Shown here one piece after another: positions 32,849 through 46,505 of a DNA stretch of 64,000 bases (positions within the stretch are counted from its first letter, which is position 1; each line of letters opens with the position of its first letter). Made by a program: the position numbers and the translations under genes. Origin of the DNA: Monosporascus cannonballus (Eukaryota > Ascomycota > Sordariomycetes > Xylariales); NCBI GenBank assembly GCA_004154925.1, contig QJNS01000150.1, positions 1 through 64,000 on the forward strand. Reading direction: 5' to 3'. The notes under the pieces are model-generated. The model searched no databases. It was not told the origin of the DNA and saw nothing but the letters and a program-made list of their open reading frames with translations.

Positions 32849-33240
32849 TGTGACGGCTAGGCGGTTTAACCAATTATTAAACCTTAAGTCGACGGGTTTA
32901 TGTTAACAGCAGTATTATAGAAATCTAAACAATAAACATAGTAATCGTATTACGTCTCTTAATACCAAAGGTGCAAAGACGTATTGCAAGTAATTAATAT
33001 TAATACATGTTACAAACTAAAGTTATTTAAATTATGGAATTAATAAACGTATATATCTTTTTTTTCTTGGCTTAATTACTTATAATTATACGGCTAATAA
33101 TAATTATAATCGTTTATGGTCCTATTTAATTACTTTTAATTATTGGCTTAATAATAATTACCGTTACGTAACCCATGGGATAACCCGTATAATTCAGGCT
33201 TAACCGTTTGTTAAAGCCGGAATTTATTTAGGTCGTAATA
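32849..33240 (-). mobile_element. element I, 3' LTR
   Basis: Starts TGTGACGGCTAGGCGG and ends TTAGGTCGTAATA, 392 bases. U3 is unlike that of D. The inner side starts CGATTTTCCCTTTC, the complement of a polypurine tract. Confidence 0.9.
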
Positions 33241-33310
33241 CGATTTTCCCTTTCAAAACTGTTACCCTTAAGATTTTTTTTCCCCTTTTTTCGTTTGGTA
33301 AATATTTTTT

Positions 33311-33830
33311 TTGTTTTTAATTATGTCGTTTCGTATTTCCAAAATTGGTTACGTTTTTCGTTCTTTTACCGTTCGTCGTATTAACCTTATAAAAGCCTTT
33401 AACGAATTTGGTTACGAAATTAGGTTTTGCTTTTATTATTTTTCGAAAAACATAAAATGCAAAATAATAAAAAACGTTTTGAAATATAAGAAATATATTA
33501 ATCGAAATCGGTTTTATAATGGTATTAGCGTATTTATTTTTTCCTTATAAAATATTCGTTATAAATATTAACGTTTAAAAAGCGAAAAAACGTTTGTCGA
33601 AAAATAATTATTAAAATTTTAATAATTTTATTTCGAAATTTAACGCAAATATTAAGAAAAAACAAATAAAGTTTTTTCTCGTGTTATTCGTTTACGTAAA
33701 TAAAAGGCGTTAATTTATTCGAAAAGCATTATTATCGTATAACGTAAACTTTAATCGTAAAAGGAATTAAAAAAAATAAAAATATCAGGAATAAAAATAA
33801 TTAGAGGCTGCTGTTACGGTTATTACGTTA
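33311..33830 (+). pseudogene. element I, accessory frame antisense to pol
   Basis: A plus-strand frame with ATG at 33323-33325 (MSFRISKIGYVFRS). The N-part matches the D frame. The cluster reads YKKYINRNRFYNG where D has CSKCIKNCRCCNG: all three Cys positions of C-x2-C-x6-C read Tyr, a G-to-A effect (TGT to TAT). The tail LEAAVTVI, then PHIPVTD and VINKSFLI, matches the B tail, with Trp codons turned to TAA. Dead copy of the conserved accessory frame. Confidence 0.6.
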
Positions 33831-33899
33831 ACATATATTGCGGCCGATTAACCCCATATCCCGGTTACCGATTAATCAGCTATTAATTAAGACGCGTCC

Positions 33900-36800
33900 G
33901 CCGTTATTAATAAAAGCTTTTTAATAAATACTAGGCGTTAATAAAGTTTTTAATAAGTTTTCAGGTATTTTCGAAATTTAAATATTTTTTCCATTTAATT
34001 GAATATTAGGCAAATTCGTTTTATTTTCTCATATCGAATATTTTTCTTACTTCGTATACTTATTTATTTTCCATTTGCATATTATTTTACCCTGTATATA
34101 TTTGAATTATATTTACAATTAATTCGAATAAAAAATATAAAAAATTAAATAAAACTTAACTTTTAATAAAACTTTAATTAATAATTAATTTTTAAAATAT
34201 TTTTAATAATTTTATATGGACCGATATATTTAAAATCGTGTTTTTTACTGGGTTTGTTTATTTAAATATTTTTTATAATAAAGAAAATTATTTCCCCTTT
34301 TTCGAAAATTAATTCTTTTAACCTTTTTTGGTTATAATATTTACTTATTTAATTTCTTACGAATTCCAGTTTTATCTTTATTTCTTAATACGGCTATCGT
34401 AATTAATATATCGTAAAAAGTATTTTAACATTGATTAAACCGTCGTTAAGTATTTTTTTATAAACTTTTAAAATAAAATTAAAAAATACGTTTATAAATA
34501 TTATTTAATATTTTTTTTAATAATTAATATGATAAGCTAACTGCATAATCAGTAATTTCTTAATTTTGTTGTTTTATTTATAATTGAAATAATATCGGAA
34601 AGAAATGTTTAAATTTTAATTTATTTAATTTATTTATTTAATTTGGTAAGGTTTAAATATATTAAATAATCTATAATTTAAGGCGATTTAATTATAAGTC
34701 CTTTTTAAAATTTAAATATAAATATCGATCCTTTATTTAATTTAATTATTATTAATAATCCGTATATGCTGAAAATATATTTAAAAAAGGTATATTATTT
34801 GTTTGGCGTTTATATCTTTATAATATAGTGAAAAATAAAAAAACTTCGTAAATCGGTCGACGATTACGGAAATGTTATCGTAATATATTTTAATAATTAA
34901 AATTTTTAATATAAAAAACTTAATAATAAAATCGAATATAATTAAATATTATAGTTATTTTATAATTAATAATAACTTTAATTTTTTATAGGGCTTATAT
35001 TATCGTATTTTTATTTTTGCGTAAATATCGTATTACTGTATAGTTTTTTTACACCGATAATTTTATTTTAGGAAAAAATAGGTCCGTTAAAATCGTTGTA
35101 AAGATTTGAATATTTTTGGATATCCGTATAATTAATATTTATATATTTTTCGTATTAACTTTTTCTAATACTTTTTTCGAATTTATATTTTATCCTTTTT
35201 TGTTTTTTGACAAATTATTATTATATTATTAAATCTTTTAGTATATGTCGAAAAGTACTATACGAATTATCGTAATCTAGTATAAACGTAAATATCTTTT
35301 TATAATAATATCGAAAATTATATAATTAATTTTAATGAATTTGTTTTCGAAATTTAATTGCTTACTTAAAGTAATTATTTTACCGTTTTTTAACCCCTTT
35401 TTATAAATAATAATAAAGTTAAAGTTCACCAATTTTCTATATAATAAGGTTATTATTTTGTAAATTCCTTAATCGTAATAAATCGTGTAAAATTTTAATA
35501 TTTCGTATAAACCTTAATTTAATACAAATTCTATTTTTGGATATATTTAAATTTTGAAAATATTATAATAATAGTTATAGATTTTTCATTCGGAATCCCG
35601 TAATTGAATTCGATTTTTTTAACTTATACCAAAAGAATATAATAAGATCTAATTTGCCTTAATTATTTTGTTATTTAATTATTACGTTTAACGTATAATC
35701 TAAAATATCGGTTTTTAGTTTAACGAAACAGTTTAAATCGTACATAATTAATATTAATTTGTTAATAATTATATTCTTAATATTTTAAAATGCTTTTTGC
35801 GTATCTGGTATTTATTTAAATTCTTCTTTTTTCGTAAAATTTATTAAAAATTTAATTATTTTCTTAAACTTTCGAATAAACTTTTTATAATAATGGGCGA
35901 ACCCAAAAATTTCCTATACCTTTTTAATTATTATTAATATTTACCATTTTATAACTGTAATAACTTTTCTAAAATTTATTTCAATATATCCTAAAATAAT
36001 AATATATTCTAAATATTTTATTTTTTATGTATAAAATTGATTCTTTTCCGAATTAATCAATAATTTTACGTTTTGTAAAATTTAAAACACTGTATAAATA
36101 TATTGTATATATTTTTTCAGTTTTTAAAAAAATATTATTAAAATAATTAATAACGAAAATATCCAAATAGTTTCGTAATACGTAATTAATTATTTACAAG
36201 AAAATTATTAATACGTTTATAAATCCTATAAATATAATTAAATATTTAAATAATCTGTATGTCGTTTTAAAAGTTATTTTTTATTCGTATTTCCTTTAAT
36301 CGTAATAAAATTATATTTATTTTTAAACCAAAATATTATAAATTATTTAATTCTCTCAAATCAGTTTTTTATTTCCGTAATTAAAGGTAATAATATTTGA
36401 TTTTTGATAATAATATCGTATAATTATTAATAATTAATTAGAATTCGTAATTTCTCGTTTTTTATTAAATCCGGAAAATATAAGGTATTTTGCTAGTAAT
36501 TTCAAAAATCGAATTTATTTTTTATAACCGATTTTCCACGTAATTTCTAAAAATATGTAATTCGTTTTCGCTAAAATTATAAATAAGGTAAAATTTCGTC
36601 GAAAATGCTTTTTTAAGGATTATTTTATTATTTTATGTCTTATATTTTAATAATTTTGTAATAAGTTTTTTCTTAAAAAGTTATTCGTATTTATAATATT
36701 ATAATAATATATTCAATTAAACTTTTTAATGTTTAAAATTATTTTTCTTATTATTTTGAATCGTTATTTAATTACTTTAATTTCGTTTTAATAATAATAA

Positions 36801-38300
36801 TAATACGTTATATTATTTTTAATACCCGTTTTTTTATATATTTTGTTTTCTTAAGTAATAAGGTTTTTGTCGTATTTTTATGCTTATATTTCTCGCTATT
36901 ATCGAACAAAAATTAAAAGTTTATATTTCTTTTTTCGTTTATTAATAATAAATAAAACGAATTTTACTTAATTAATTCCGCCCTTAATCAAAATTCCGTA
37001 TTAACGTGTTTATAATAATCTTAAAATTATATCATAATTTCCTAATTAAATAATATCGAAATCAATTATTTAATATTATCCTTTAAGAAAAATTTTAAAA
37101 TAATTAATTTTACGTTTAATTTTTTCGTTATCGTAAACGAATTTCTAACTTTCGACGTTTATTATTATATAAGGTTTTAACTTATACTTTTATTATAATT
37201 TAAACTTATTAATTATATTTAATATAATATATTTCCCGCCTAACATTCCGTAATTTATTATTACGATATATTAATATATTCCTATTCGTATTTCGAAAAT
37301 AATAAGATTATTACCGTTTTTTATTATTGGGTTTAAAACTTCTTTTAGAAATTCCTTTTAATTTTTTTAGGTTTTATTATTTTACGGCTTTTTTACAAAT
37401 AACCTTTTTCTTTTTATTCCTATTCGAATTTATTGAATTTTGCTTATATCTTTTCGTTTAACGTATTAAATTATTATAACTATCGTTATTACCGGCATAT
37501 TATTTCTTCGAACTATATTAATTATTTTTAATTTTGCTGTAGCCTTTGTGTATCGAATAAATACTTTTTTTATATTAACGATTATATTTTATTATATATT
37601 ATCTTAATTATCGTTATAAAAAATTTTATAAATTAACGTATTTTTTTCTAAATAATTCTTTTATAGGGATCCGTAGTAAATATTAATTAAAAATAAAAAT
37701 ACGTAATAATTTTTTAATAATATTTTTTTACCGTACGCTAAATTAACTTTTTTTTCCTTTTAGTAATTATATTATTTCTAATAATCAAAAACGTCTTTTT
37801 CTAAATATTATCTTTTAAACTACTTCTTTATTTCGACTAAGTATTAAATATTTTCTAAGATCATAATTTGAATTTATTAATATTATTATTTATTATTTTT
37901 ATTATTTCCGGTACGGTTTAGAAAATCGCATCCTCTTTAATACATACGGGTAATTTATTTATAGATATATTATATCCATTTTTCGTAATTAAAATATTTT
38001 TGTTGTCGACAATATATAATATATATTTTGCCCTATTGATTAAGGCTTCCGGGATAATCCTGTTTTATCAAATTTTAATATTTACGTAATTATCCTTATA
38101 GCATTTTTTATCGTATTTATAATATTTATTAAATTAGCTTTTTAATTTTTTATGTTTTTTATTAATTTCTTTATCGTAATAATCCTTATTTGATTTTTTG
38201 CCGTAAGTCTGATATATATTTGATTTGGATTATATTAATAACTTTATTATTATTTCCTTAATTATTTCTGGATTATTTTTCCGGTATAAGGTTCTAATTA
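33900..38300 (-). pseudogene. element I, pol relic
   Basis: Minus strand. Reverse transcriptase box near 36131-36165 reads DIFVINYFNNIFL, a YxDD box with Asp to Asn. The rest aligns in position with D: integrase toward 34000-35300, protease side toward 38000. Stops very frequent. Confidence 0.7.
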
Positions 38301-38309
38301 TTTTGCCGT

Positions 38310-39210
38310 AACGTTTTAGGTTTTCTATATTTATAGGCCTTATATGTTATTTTGCTACAATTAAAATATTTAATTTGATTTTAATTTTATTTATAAATAA
38401 TACCGAATTCCATAAATTCTGATATCGTTGTATATAAAATAAAAAGTACGTTTCGTTTTTTTCCTTAGTTAAACTTATTATATACCGTACGTAAAACATA
38501 ATAATCTTTTTCCTTTTATTATTTTTTAAATTGTCGATTATCGATTTCTATTATTTTTACAATATATTTACTTAAACTCATTTATCGCTTAATCCAAATA
38601 ATTTTATTTTTTATAGTACTTTTTGCCCTCTTATACAATATATCGATAAAAACGTAAGTTTTTTTATTTTTTTATCCGGCCTTAGTTACAAAACTTTTAA
38701 AAGTTACGGCGTACTTAAATATGAATCTTTTTTATTGGAATTATAAAAATTACTAAGCCGCAAATCGTTTTTTATCTAAATTACCGAAATTATTGCGCAT
38801 TGTATTTTCGAAATTAATATAAATTAAAAAAACTTTATTAATAAAATCCTTTTTATTTATTTTTTTATTTCCAGGAAATATTTTATACTAAGTTTAAATT
38901 AATTAATCGTTTTTCTTATTAAGTATACTTTTACTCTTAAAACTATATCCGTTAAATTATTAAAACGTAAGAAATACAGGTAAATTTATATCTAAATTAA
39001 AAAAAATTAAAAAAGTATTTTTTATTATAAGTTTCCGGTTTTGTAAGCTTTATACGGGCAAAAAAAGTTTAAGTAAACAATACAACCTTAAGTTATCGAA
39101 CTTTTTTTTCCAATTCCCGAATTTAAATCTAAAATTATTAAATAAAGATTTTTAAAACGTTAATCGATATTTTAATAATATTAAATATTCTTTAAATTTT
39201 AACGGTATTA
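38310..39210 (-). pseudogene. element I, gag relic
   Basis: A zinc knuckle trace at about 38330-38380 reads YFNCSKITYKAYKYR, with most Cys and His decayed. gag-like sequence continues to the region next to the 5' LTR, similar to D. Confidence 0.65.
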
Positions 39211-39230
39211 TTAAATAAAAACTTATAATA

Positions 39231-39604
39231 TATAATAACTAAATGGTTTAACCAATTATTAAACCTTAAGTCGACAAATTTATATTAATAAAAATATCGT
39301 AAAAATCTAAGTAATAGATATAATAATCGTATTACGTTTTTTAATACCAAAAATGCAAAAACGTATTATAAACAATTAATATTAATAAATATTATAAATT
39401 AAAGAATTTTATATTATGGAATTAACGAACGTATATATTTTCCTTTTTTTGGCTTAATTATTTATAATCATGATTACTTATGATCCCCTTTAATTCTTTC
39501 TAATTATTGGTTTGGCAGTGATCACCGTCACGTAATCCATGGGGTGGCCCGTATAATCCTGGGTTAACCGTTTCTTGAGACAGGAGCTTGTTTGGGTCGT
39601 AACA
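39231..39604 (-). mobile_element. element I, 5' LTR
   Basis: Starts TATAATAACT, the decayed form of TGTGACGGCT, and ends TTGGGTCGTAACA. U3 here is less decayed than the shared half and holds TCACGTAA at 39528-39535. The ATACC duplication follows. Confidence 0.9.
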
Positions 39605-39609
39605 ATACC

Positions 39610-39890
39610 TGTTTATAACGTTAGGCTTTAACGTAGCCAAACGGGCAAACCTTTTTTTCTAATTTCTAATTTGCACAAATCAAAAACCGCGGTAACCTTT
39701 CACAAGCGCCATTTCCTTTTTCTATAATGCTAAACGAAGATATTTTTTTTCAGATAAAAATATCTTAAAATCTATAACGGGCCAAATAATATAGCAAAAG
39801 GCCCTTTTTGTAAATTAAAGGTATTTTGGATAATTATTAAAAACAATATCTACGGCCGAAATATTTTTGCAGGTAAAAATTTACAACTTC
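39610..39890. other. AT-rich relic between elements I and J
   Basis: About 280 bases, continuous with 32142-32848 once I is removed. GC is slightly higher near 39610-39720 (AGCCAAACGGGCAAACC, AAAACCGCGGTAACC). No frame recognised. Confidence 0.35.
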
Positions 39891-39895
39891 TAAAG

Positions 39896-40025
39896 TGTTA
39901 TGGCTGCACCATGCCATTATGCCACCAGGGCAAAAGATCAGTGGAATGATCGCAATTGTGGCAATCATCCTGGTGCTTACAGCTGCATATATACTGGAGC
40001 TCTTACGGTGGACCAAGGCGTAACA
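39896..40025 (-). mobile_element. 130-bp TG...CA repeat, complete, inverted, target duplication TAAAG
   Basis: Reverse-complement copy, TGTTATGGCTGCACC...CCAAGGCGTAACA. Flanked by TAAAG at 39891-39895 and 40026-40030. Undecayed. Confidence 0.88.
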
Positions 40026-40039
40026 TAAAGGCGTTCGGG

Positions 40040-40420
40040 TGTGACGGCTAGGCGGTTTAACCAACTATTAAACCTTAGTTGTACGGGTTTATATTGCTAG
40101 GAGTAACTTAGAACTTTGTAGCAATAATACAGTAACGTATTACGTTTCGTAATATCAAAAGTACTCTGGATAACGATATTATATTATAAACGATTAATAT
40201 TAATAAGTGTTATAAGCTGAAATTATTTAAATTATTGAAATAATAAGCGTATATATATTTAGGCGCGGTTCTTTGTAATTTTAGGACTTGTTAGATTCGC
40301 CGGCAATTCTCGCGATCTAGATTTGCTGAATTCGCTAGCGATCCTCGCGATTACGTGATTTCGAAGTGTCTCCATTTTCTTGACTCTTTTTAGTTATCCC
40401 AAACATATTGGGTTATAATA
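40040..40420 (-). mobile_element. element J, 3' LTR
   Basis: 381 bases, TGTGACGGCTAGG...TTGGGTTATAATA. U3 contains repeated TTCGCTAGCGATCCTCGCGA-type units and TTACGTGA at 40351-40358. The inner side begins CGATTTTTCCTTTTCC, complement of the polypurine tract. Confidence 0.9.
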
Positions 40421-40480
40421 CGATTTTTCCTTTTCCAGGACTTTCGTTTTGAAAATTAACTTATAAATACTTATGTTAAA

Positions 40481-41062
40481 ATGACCTTTCGCGTTAAAAA
40501 ATATGTTAAATTTTTTTAAGACAAAAATCGCGTAATGCGATTCCTTACTAGTTATTATTTTATCGAGCGATCCCCGTTAAATGGCGTTTTGTTCATATTG
40601 CGAACGGCGGAAACTTAAATATAAATTATCCGAAAAAGACCTTTCCCGTTTTTTTCGTATACTCGTTATTAACAGGCTAATTATAACGTTCGTGGCTTTA
40701 ATCCCTAATAATTACCCGTTTAATACCGTAAACTTGAAAAAAAGGTAAAGGCCATTATAAAGGCTAAGCAATTTGCCAAAGCTTATATCCGTCGTATTTG
40801 GAAACAAAAGGAAATGTGGTATGATAAAATGATAAAGGTCGTATGCCGTGGTATCGACAATCTGGAGAAATTGGAAAATTTAAAGAGTTAAGAAAAACAG
40901 GCCGAATTAAAGCCCGCTCAGGCCGTGTCGACAGAGGCCGGACCTCCTTTCGACTGGTCCAACCTCAAGTCTATTAATTGGTTATTTATTAATTAGGGAA
41001 CTTGTAACCCCATTAACCTCGGCGTTATTGGTAAAAGTTTTTTAATAAGCGTTAGGCGTTAA
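40481..41062 (+). pseudogene. element J, accessory frame antisense to pol
   Basis: One plus-strand frame from an ATG at 40481 (MTFRVKKYVKFF) to about 41062. The cluster reads YTRY, stop, QANYN, i.e. C-x2-C-x4-C-N with each Cys read as Tyr. The centre is basic (KLEKKVKAIIKAKQFAKAY, RRIWKQKEMWYDKM). The tail reads PFDWSNLKSINWLFIN and VIGKSFLISVRRQ, close to the B, D and I tails. Fewer than ten stops over nearly 190 codons, far better kept than pol. Function unknown. Confidence 0.62.
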
Positions 41063-41069
41063 TAAGATT

Positions 41070-44000
41070 TTTAGTAGATTTCTAGATATTTTCGGAATCC
41101 GGGTATTTTTTTAATTTAATTAAATATTAAATAAATCCGTTTTATTTTTATATATCGAAAGCTTTCTTTATTTCGTATATTTATTTGTTTAATATTTTTA
41201 TATTGTTTAATACTATATATTTTTTTTAATTATGTTTATTATTAATTCGAATCAAAAGGCTTAAAAAAGTAAATAAAATTTAATTTTTGGTAAAAGTTGT
41301 GATTAATATTTATTTTTTGAGCTTTTCTTAGTAATTTTGTATAAATCGATATATTTGAAATCGAATGTTTTATTAGGTTATTATATTTAAATATATTTAT
41401 AATAAGGAAAACTATTTTCCATTTTTTAAAATTTAATTTTTTTAATTATTTGTTTATTTAATTACGTCCAAATTTCAAGTTTCTTTTTATTTTTTTGGTA
41501 TAATTAATATAAGTATTTTATCGTAAAAACTATTTTAATGTTAATGGGATTATCGTTACGTGTTTGTTTATAAGACTTTAAAATAAAAACAAATTTTGCG
41601 TTTATAGGTATTAATTTAACATTTTCGTAAAAATTAGTATTATAAATTCATTAAGTGATAAGTATTTTTTTAATTTAGTTGTTTTGTTCGTAATTAATAT
41701 ATTATTATAAATAACTATTTAAGGTTTAATATATTTAAATCATTTAATTATTTATTTAAAGATTAATGCGTTAAAAAATGCGGAATTTAAGATATTTTGA
41801 GTTAAAAGGTGTGGTCAAAATTTAAATCTAAATATTAGGCTTTTTTTTAAAGTAGTTTCTATTAATAATTCGTATATATTAAAAATATTGTTCTAAAACA
41901 TATATGTTATTTATTCGGCGTTTATAATCTTATGCTCTAACAAGAAATAAAAGAATTTCGTAAATCGGTCCATTAGTTCGAAAATAATATTATAACATAT
42001 TTTTATGGCGAGACTTTTTAATATTAAAAAATTGGTCATAAAGTTAAATATAATTAAATATTATAATTGTTTTGCAATTATTAATAAATGTAATATTTCA
42101 TATGCCTCATATTTTCAAATTTTTATTTTGGCGTAAATATTGTATTGCCGTATAACTTTTTATACCGTTAATTTTCTTTTACGACAAAAATATATTAGTT
42201 AAAACCGTTTTTGGGTTTTATAAACTTCCAGATATCCTTATCATTAATATTTATGTATATTTCGTACTAAACCTTTCAAATATCTTTCTAAAATTTATAT
42301 TTTGTTTATTTTTTGCTTTTTTAAGAAACCGCCGTTATATTATTAAATTTTTTGGTACATATTAAAAGGTATTACCAGCATTATCGCAATTTGTTTCGGA
42401 CGTAAATATTTTTTATCATGGTGTCAGAAATATATATCTAATTTTGATTAATATCTTTCGAAATCTGGCTATTTGCTTAAAATTTTTATTTTGTTATTTT
42501 TTAAGCTTTTCTTATCAATAATAACGAAATTAAAGTTTGCCAATTATTCTGCAAAATAAAGTTATTATTTTATAAATCATTTGATCGTAATAACTTAAGT
42601 AGAATCTTAATAATCCATATAAGTTTTAATCTTATATAGGTTTCTTTTTAAGAAACATTTAAATTTTCGAAATGCTATAATAATTGTTGTAAATTGTTTA
42701 TTTGGAATATTATAATTAAGTTCGGTTTTATTAAATTTGCAAAAGAAATTATATATAAAAAGTATAATTTGCATTAATTATTTCTTTATCCGATTATTAC
42801 GTTGAAGTTATAATTTGAAATATAGGTTTTTAATTTAATACCGCGGTTCAAATCTTATGTAATTAATATTAATTCGCTAATAATTGTATTTCTAATATCT
42901 TAAAATGCCTTTTCCGTATTTAACGTTTATTTTAATTTGTTTTTCGTATAGTTTGTTAAAGGTATAATTATTTTGCTGAAATTTCGTATAAATTTCCTAT
43001 AATACTTAACGAATTTTAAAAATGCTTGTATATTTTGGATTATTATTAACGTTTGTTATTTTGTAATTAAAGCAATTTTATTAAGGTTTATCTTAATATA
43101 TTCTGGAATAATAATATATTCCATGTATTCTATTTTTGATAGCTAAAATTCTTTTTTTACATTAATAAGTAATTTGCGCTTTGTAAAATTTAAAAACCCT
43201 TATAAATATATTTTATACTTTTATTAATTTTACGAAAATAAAAATATTAATAATGTAATATACGACAAATATATCACAACACTTTCGTAATATATAATTA
43301 ATTATCAATTAAAAGGTTGTTAATACGTTCGTAAGTCCTATTAATATACCTACATATTTAAATAATTTATATTTTGTCCAAAATATTATTTTTTATGCGT
43401 ATTTGTTTCAATTTTGATAAGGTTATATTTCGCGTTAAAAATAAATTTTATAAATTCTTTAGTTTCGTAATATCAAATTTTTAATTTCATAATTAAAATT
43501 ACTAATTTTGAACTTTTAATAATAATGTCATTTAATTATTAATAATTATGTATAAATCGCAATTGTTTCCTTTTTTTTCGATACGAGAGATATACGGTAT
43601 TTTATTAATAATTTCGAAAGTTAAATTTATCTTTTTTGTATTCGATTTTTTAAAATATTTTTTAAAAATATGTAATTCGTTTTCGTTAAGGTTATAATTA
43701 AGGTAAAACCTTATCGAAAATGCTTTCTTAAAAATATTTTATAATTTTATTTATTATATGTTGGCAGTTTCGTATTAAGCTTTTTTTTTGAAAAGCTACT
43801 TATATGTATGATATTATAATAATATATTAAATTGCTTCTTTAAACTTTAAGTTTATTATTTTCAATCGTTATTTTATTGCCTTAATTTGTTTTAATAATA
43901 TTAACGATATATCCTGTTTTTCTTTAATATTTATTTTTTTTCTTATATTTTGTCCTTTTAGATAATAAGGCTTTTGTGGTATTTCTACGCTTATATTCGT

Positions 44001-45430
44001 CGCCATTTTTAAACGAATATTAAGATTATAACATTTTAATTTATTTATTAATAAAATATATGGCGAAATTTAGTTGGTTAATCTTTCTATTTATCAAAAG
44101 TCCGTACTAGCGTATTTACAGTAATCTTAAAATTATATGATAATTCTCAAATAAGACGATATCAAAATTAATTAGTTGGTATCGTTTTTAGAATAAAAAT
44201 CTTCATATAATTAATTTCGCATATCAAGTTTCCGTTATTATAAACGAATTCCAGATTTTCGGCATTTATCGCTATGTACGGTTTTAACTCTTATTTTTAT
44301 AATAATTTAAGCTTATTAACTATATCTGGTATAATGTAATTCCTGTCCAAAGTTTCGCAATTTATTATTGCGGTATATTAATATGTTCCGATTCGTATAT
44401 TTAAAGTAAACAAGTTATTAACGACTTTTCTCGTTACCTTTAAAATTTTTTGGGGAATTTCTTTTGAATCTTTTTAGTTTTGTTATTTTGTAGCTTTTTT
44501 ATAAGTATCCTTTTTTTAATTTTTGTTCGAATTTATTAAACTTTATTTATTTTTTTATATTGAATACGTTCAGTTGTTATATTTTTTACTATTATCGGCG
44601 TACTTGTGTTTCGAATAGTATTAATTATTTTTAATTTCTTCATATTTTGTTTATCGAATAAACTATTTTTTTATGTTTGTAACTATAGATTATTCTATAT
44701 CGTGTTAATTATTATGTCGAAGAGTTTTTGTAAATTAATATATTGTTTTAATAACGTTTTTTTTCGTAAGGGTTTATAATTAATATTAATTGAAAATCAA
44801 GATTTATAATAATTTTCTAATAACGTTTTTTTATTACATGCTAGATTAAATCCTTTTCCGTTTAATGGTTATATTATTAAAAATTGCAAAAAGGGGTCCT
44901 TTACGAGTATTACTTTTTTTCGAATCAGATTTTTGTTTCGGCTAATTGATCAATATTTTCTGGAATTATAGATCGAAAATGTCGATACCACTATTTATCG
45001 TTTTTATTATTTCCGGTATGGTTTAGAAAATTGAATCACCTATAATATATGCAGGTGATTCATTCGTAAATATGTTATTTTTATTTTTCGTCATCGAGAT
45101 AATTTGGTTATCGATAATATGTAGTATATATTTTGCCGTATCGATTTGGAGTTCCGGGATAAACTTTTTTATTTAATGTCAATATTTGCAAAATTACTTT
45201 TATAATATTTTTTATTATATTCGTAATGTTTATTAAACCAGGTTTTTGGTTTTTGGTATTTTTCGTCAAATCATATATTATAATAGCTTTTATTAGGTTT
45301 TTTGTTATGGGGGGCCTAGTATATACTTAGGCTGGATTATGTTAATGGATTTGTTCCTAGTTTTTGGGGTTTTTTTCTAAATTCTCCTTTAGCTACTGGT
45401 TTTTAGTTGTTTTGACGGGGTTTCTTAGGT
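41070..45430 (-). pseudogene. element J, pol relic
   Basis: Minus strand. Reverse transcriptase box near 43236-43275 reads DIFVVYYINNIFIF, a decayed YxDD box. Integrase and RNase H lie to the left, protease side to the right. Many stops. Confidence 0.7.
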
Positions 45431-46480
45431 GCCTTATATTATATTGCTTCATGTCCTATTTTGTTACAATTATAACATTTGATCTGGCTCCAGTTTTTCT
45501 TCTAAGTGGCTCTTAGTTCCATGGGTTCTGGTTTTGTACTGTAAAAAGTATTATTACGTAGAGAAATACTGGTATTAGTCGTATATCGGAGTTCGTTATT
45601 ATTTTTTTTGATGCTCTTAATACATTATACGTATTGTCGATCGTCGATCTTAATTATTATAACGATATAATTGATACATCTTTAGGCCCATTAAATTTAA
45701 AAAGGGTTTTTTATATTTTTTTAAGTTTTCGAAAAGTTTAATTCCTAATACTTTTTATCCTTAATTTAATTTAACGGCTAATTAAATTAATAGATTACCG
45801 TAATTAGATATTGAATTTTTTATCCTAATTACTGGATTTATATTTCGCTTTTTATTTTTTTCGTTTATTAATTTAAAAGATTTTATTAATGCTTTTTTTA
45901 AATTATTCGTAATTTCTATATATTTTTACTATTTTTGCATTTCGTTTTTTAACTGGCCAAATAGCGTAGTTTCTTTTAACGGGTTTGAATTAAGTAATTA
46001 TATTTTTGATAAATCGTTTAATTGCGAACTTAATTTGGATAATGAGCGTAATAAGTCAAATGCGAAAATACCTGAAATATATTAGACATTAAATTAAAAA
46101 TAGTTATACCTTTGTTAAGGTTCCGTTAAAAAGTTTTGGCTTAGGAGATTTAAAGATTTCTTTTGGTTTTTTTTACGTATATTTAACTCAATAACTTGGT
46201 TTGTTTAAAAAAGATTTTCTAATTTCGGGACCTTTTTTTTGTGTTAGGTTTTTTATAGGCGGCTTAAAGGGATGTCATAAAATCGTTATAGTTTTTCTTA
46301 AGGTGAAGGATATGTTTATTTATAGTATCCAGATGTCGAAAAACCTTTTGGCAAAAAAGGCAAGGCCTTTTTTTTTCGGCTTTGATTTCAATGTTCGGGT
46401 TATCAGGGACATAATAAAGAGATTATTCGGGCTGCTTATTAATAAATATAATGTCGGCGATATCATTTCAAATTTAATAG
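45431..46480 (-). pseudogene. element J, gag relic
   Basis: The zinc knuckle at 45437-45477 reads CYNCNKIGHEAI, stop, Y: two Cys and the His are intact and only the last Cys is lost. It is the best preserved knuckle of the group. The stretch 45485-45620 is less AT-rich than its surroundings. gag continues toward the 5' LTR. Confidence 0.7.
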
Positions 46481-46505
46481 TTTTATTAAATAAAGGTTTA
46501 TAACG

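Larger units (their letters stand above)
32849..39604 (-). mobile_element. element I, full-length Ty3/gypsy LTR element
   Basis: Flanked by ATACC at 32844-32848 and 39605-39609. LTRs at 32849-33240 and 39231-39604. Same group and orientation as D, with a different U3. Order on the minus strand: LTR, gag, pol, accessory frame (opposite strand), LTR. Internal sequence is strongly decayed. Confidence 0.94.

Noticed and set aside
33120..33190. Divergent promoter or regulatory hub from dense TTA/TAA repeats
   Set aside because: It is the decayed U3 of the LTR of element I; the same sequence appears in the other LTR.
46201..46503. 100-codon plus-strand frame
   Set aside because: It is antisense to gag of element J next to the LTR. 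Unlike the accessory frames it lacks a Cys cluster and has no counterpart in the other elements.
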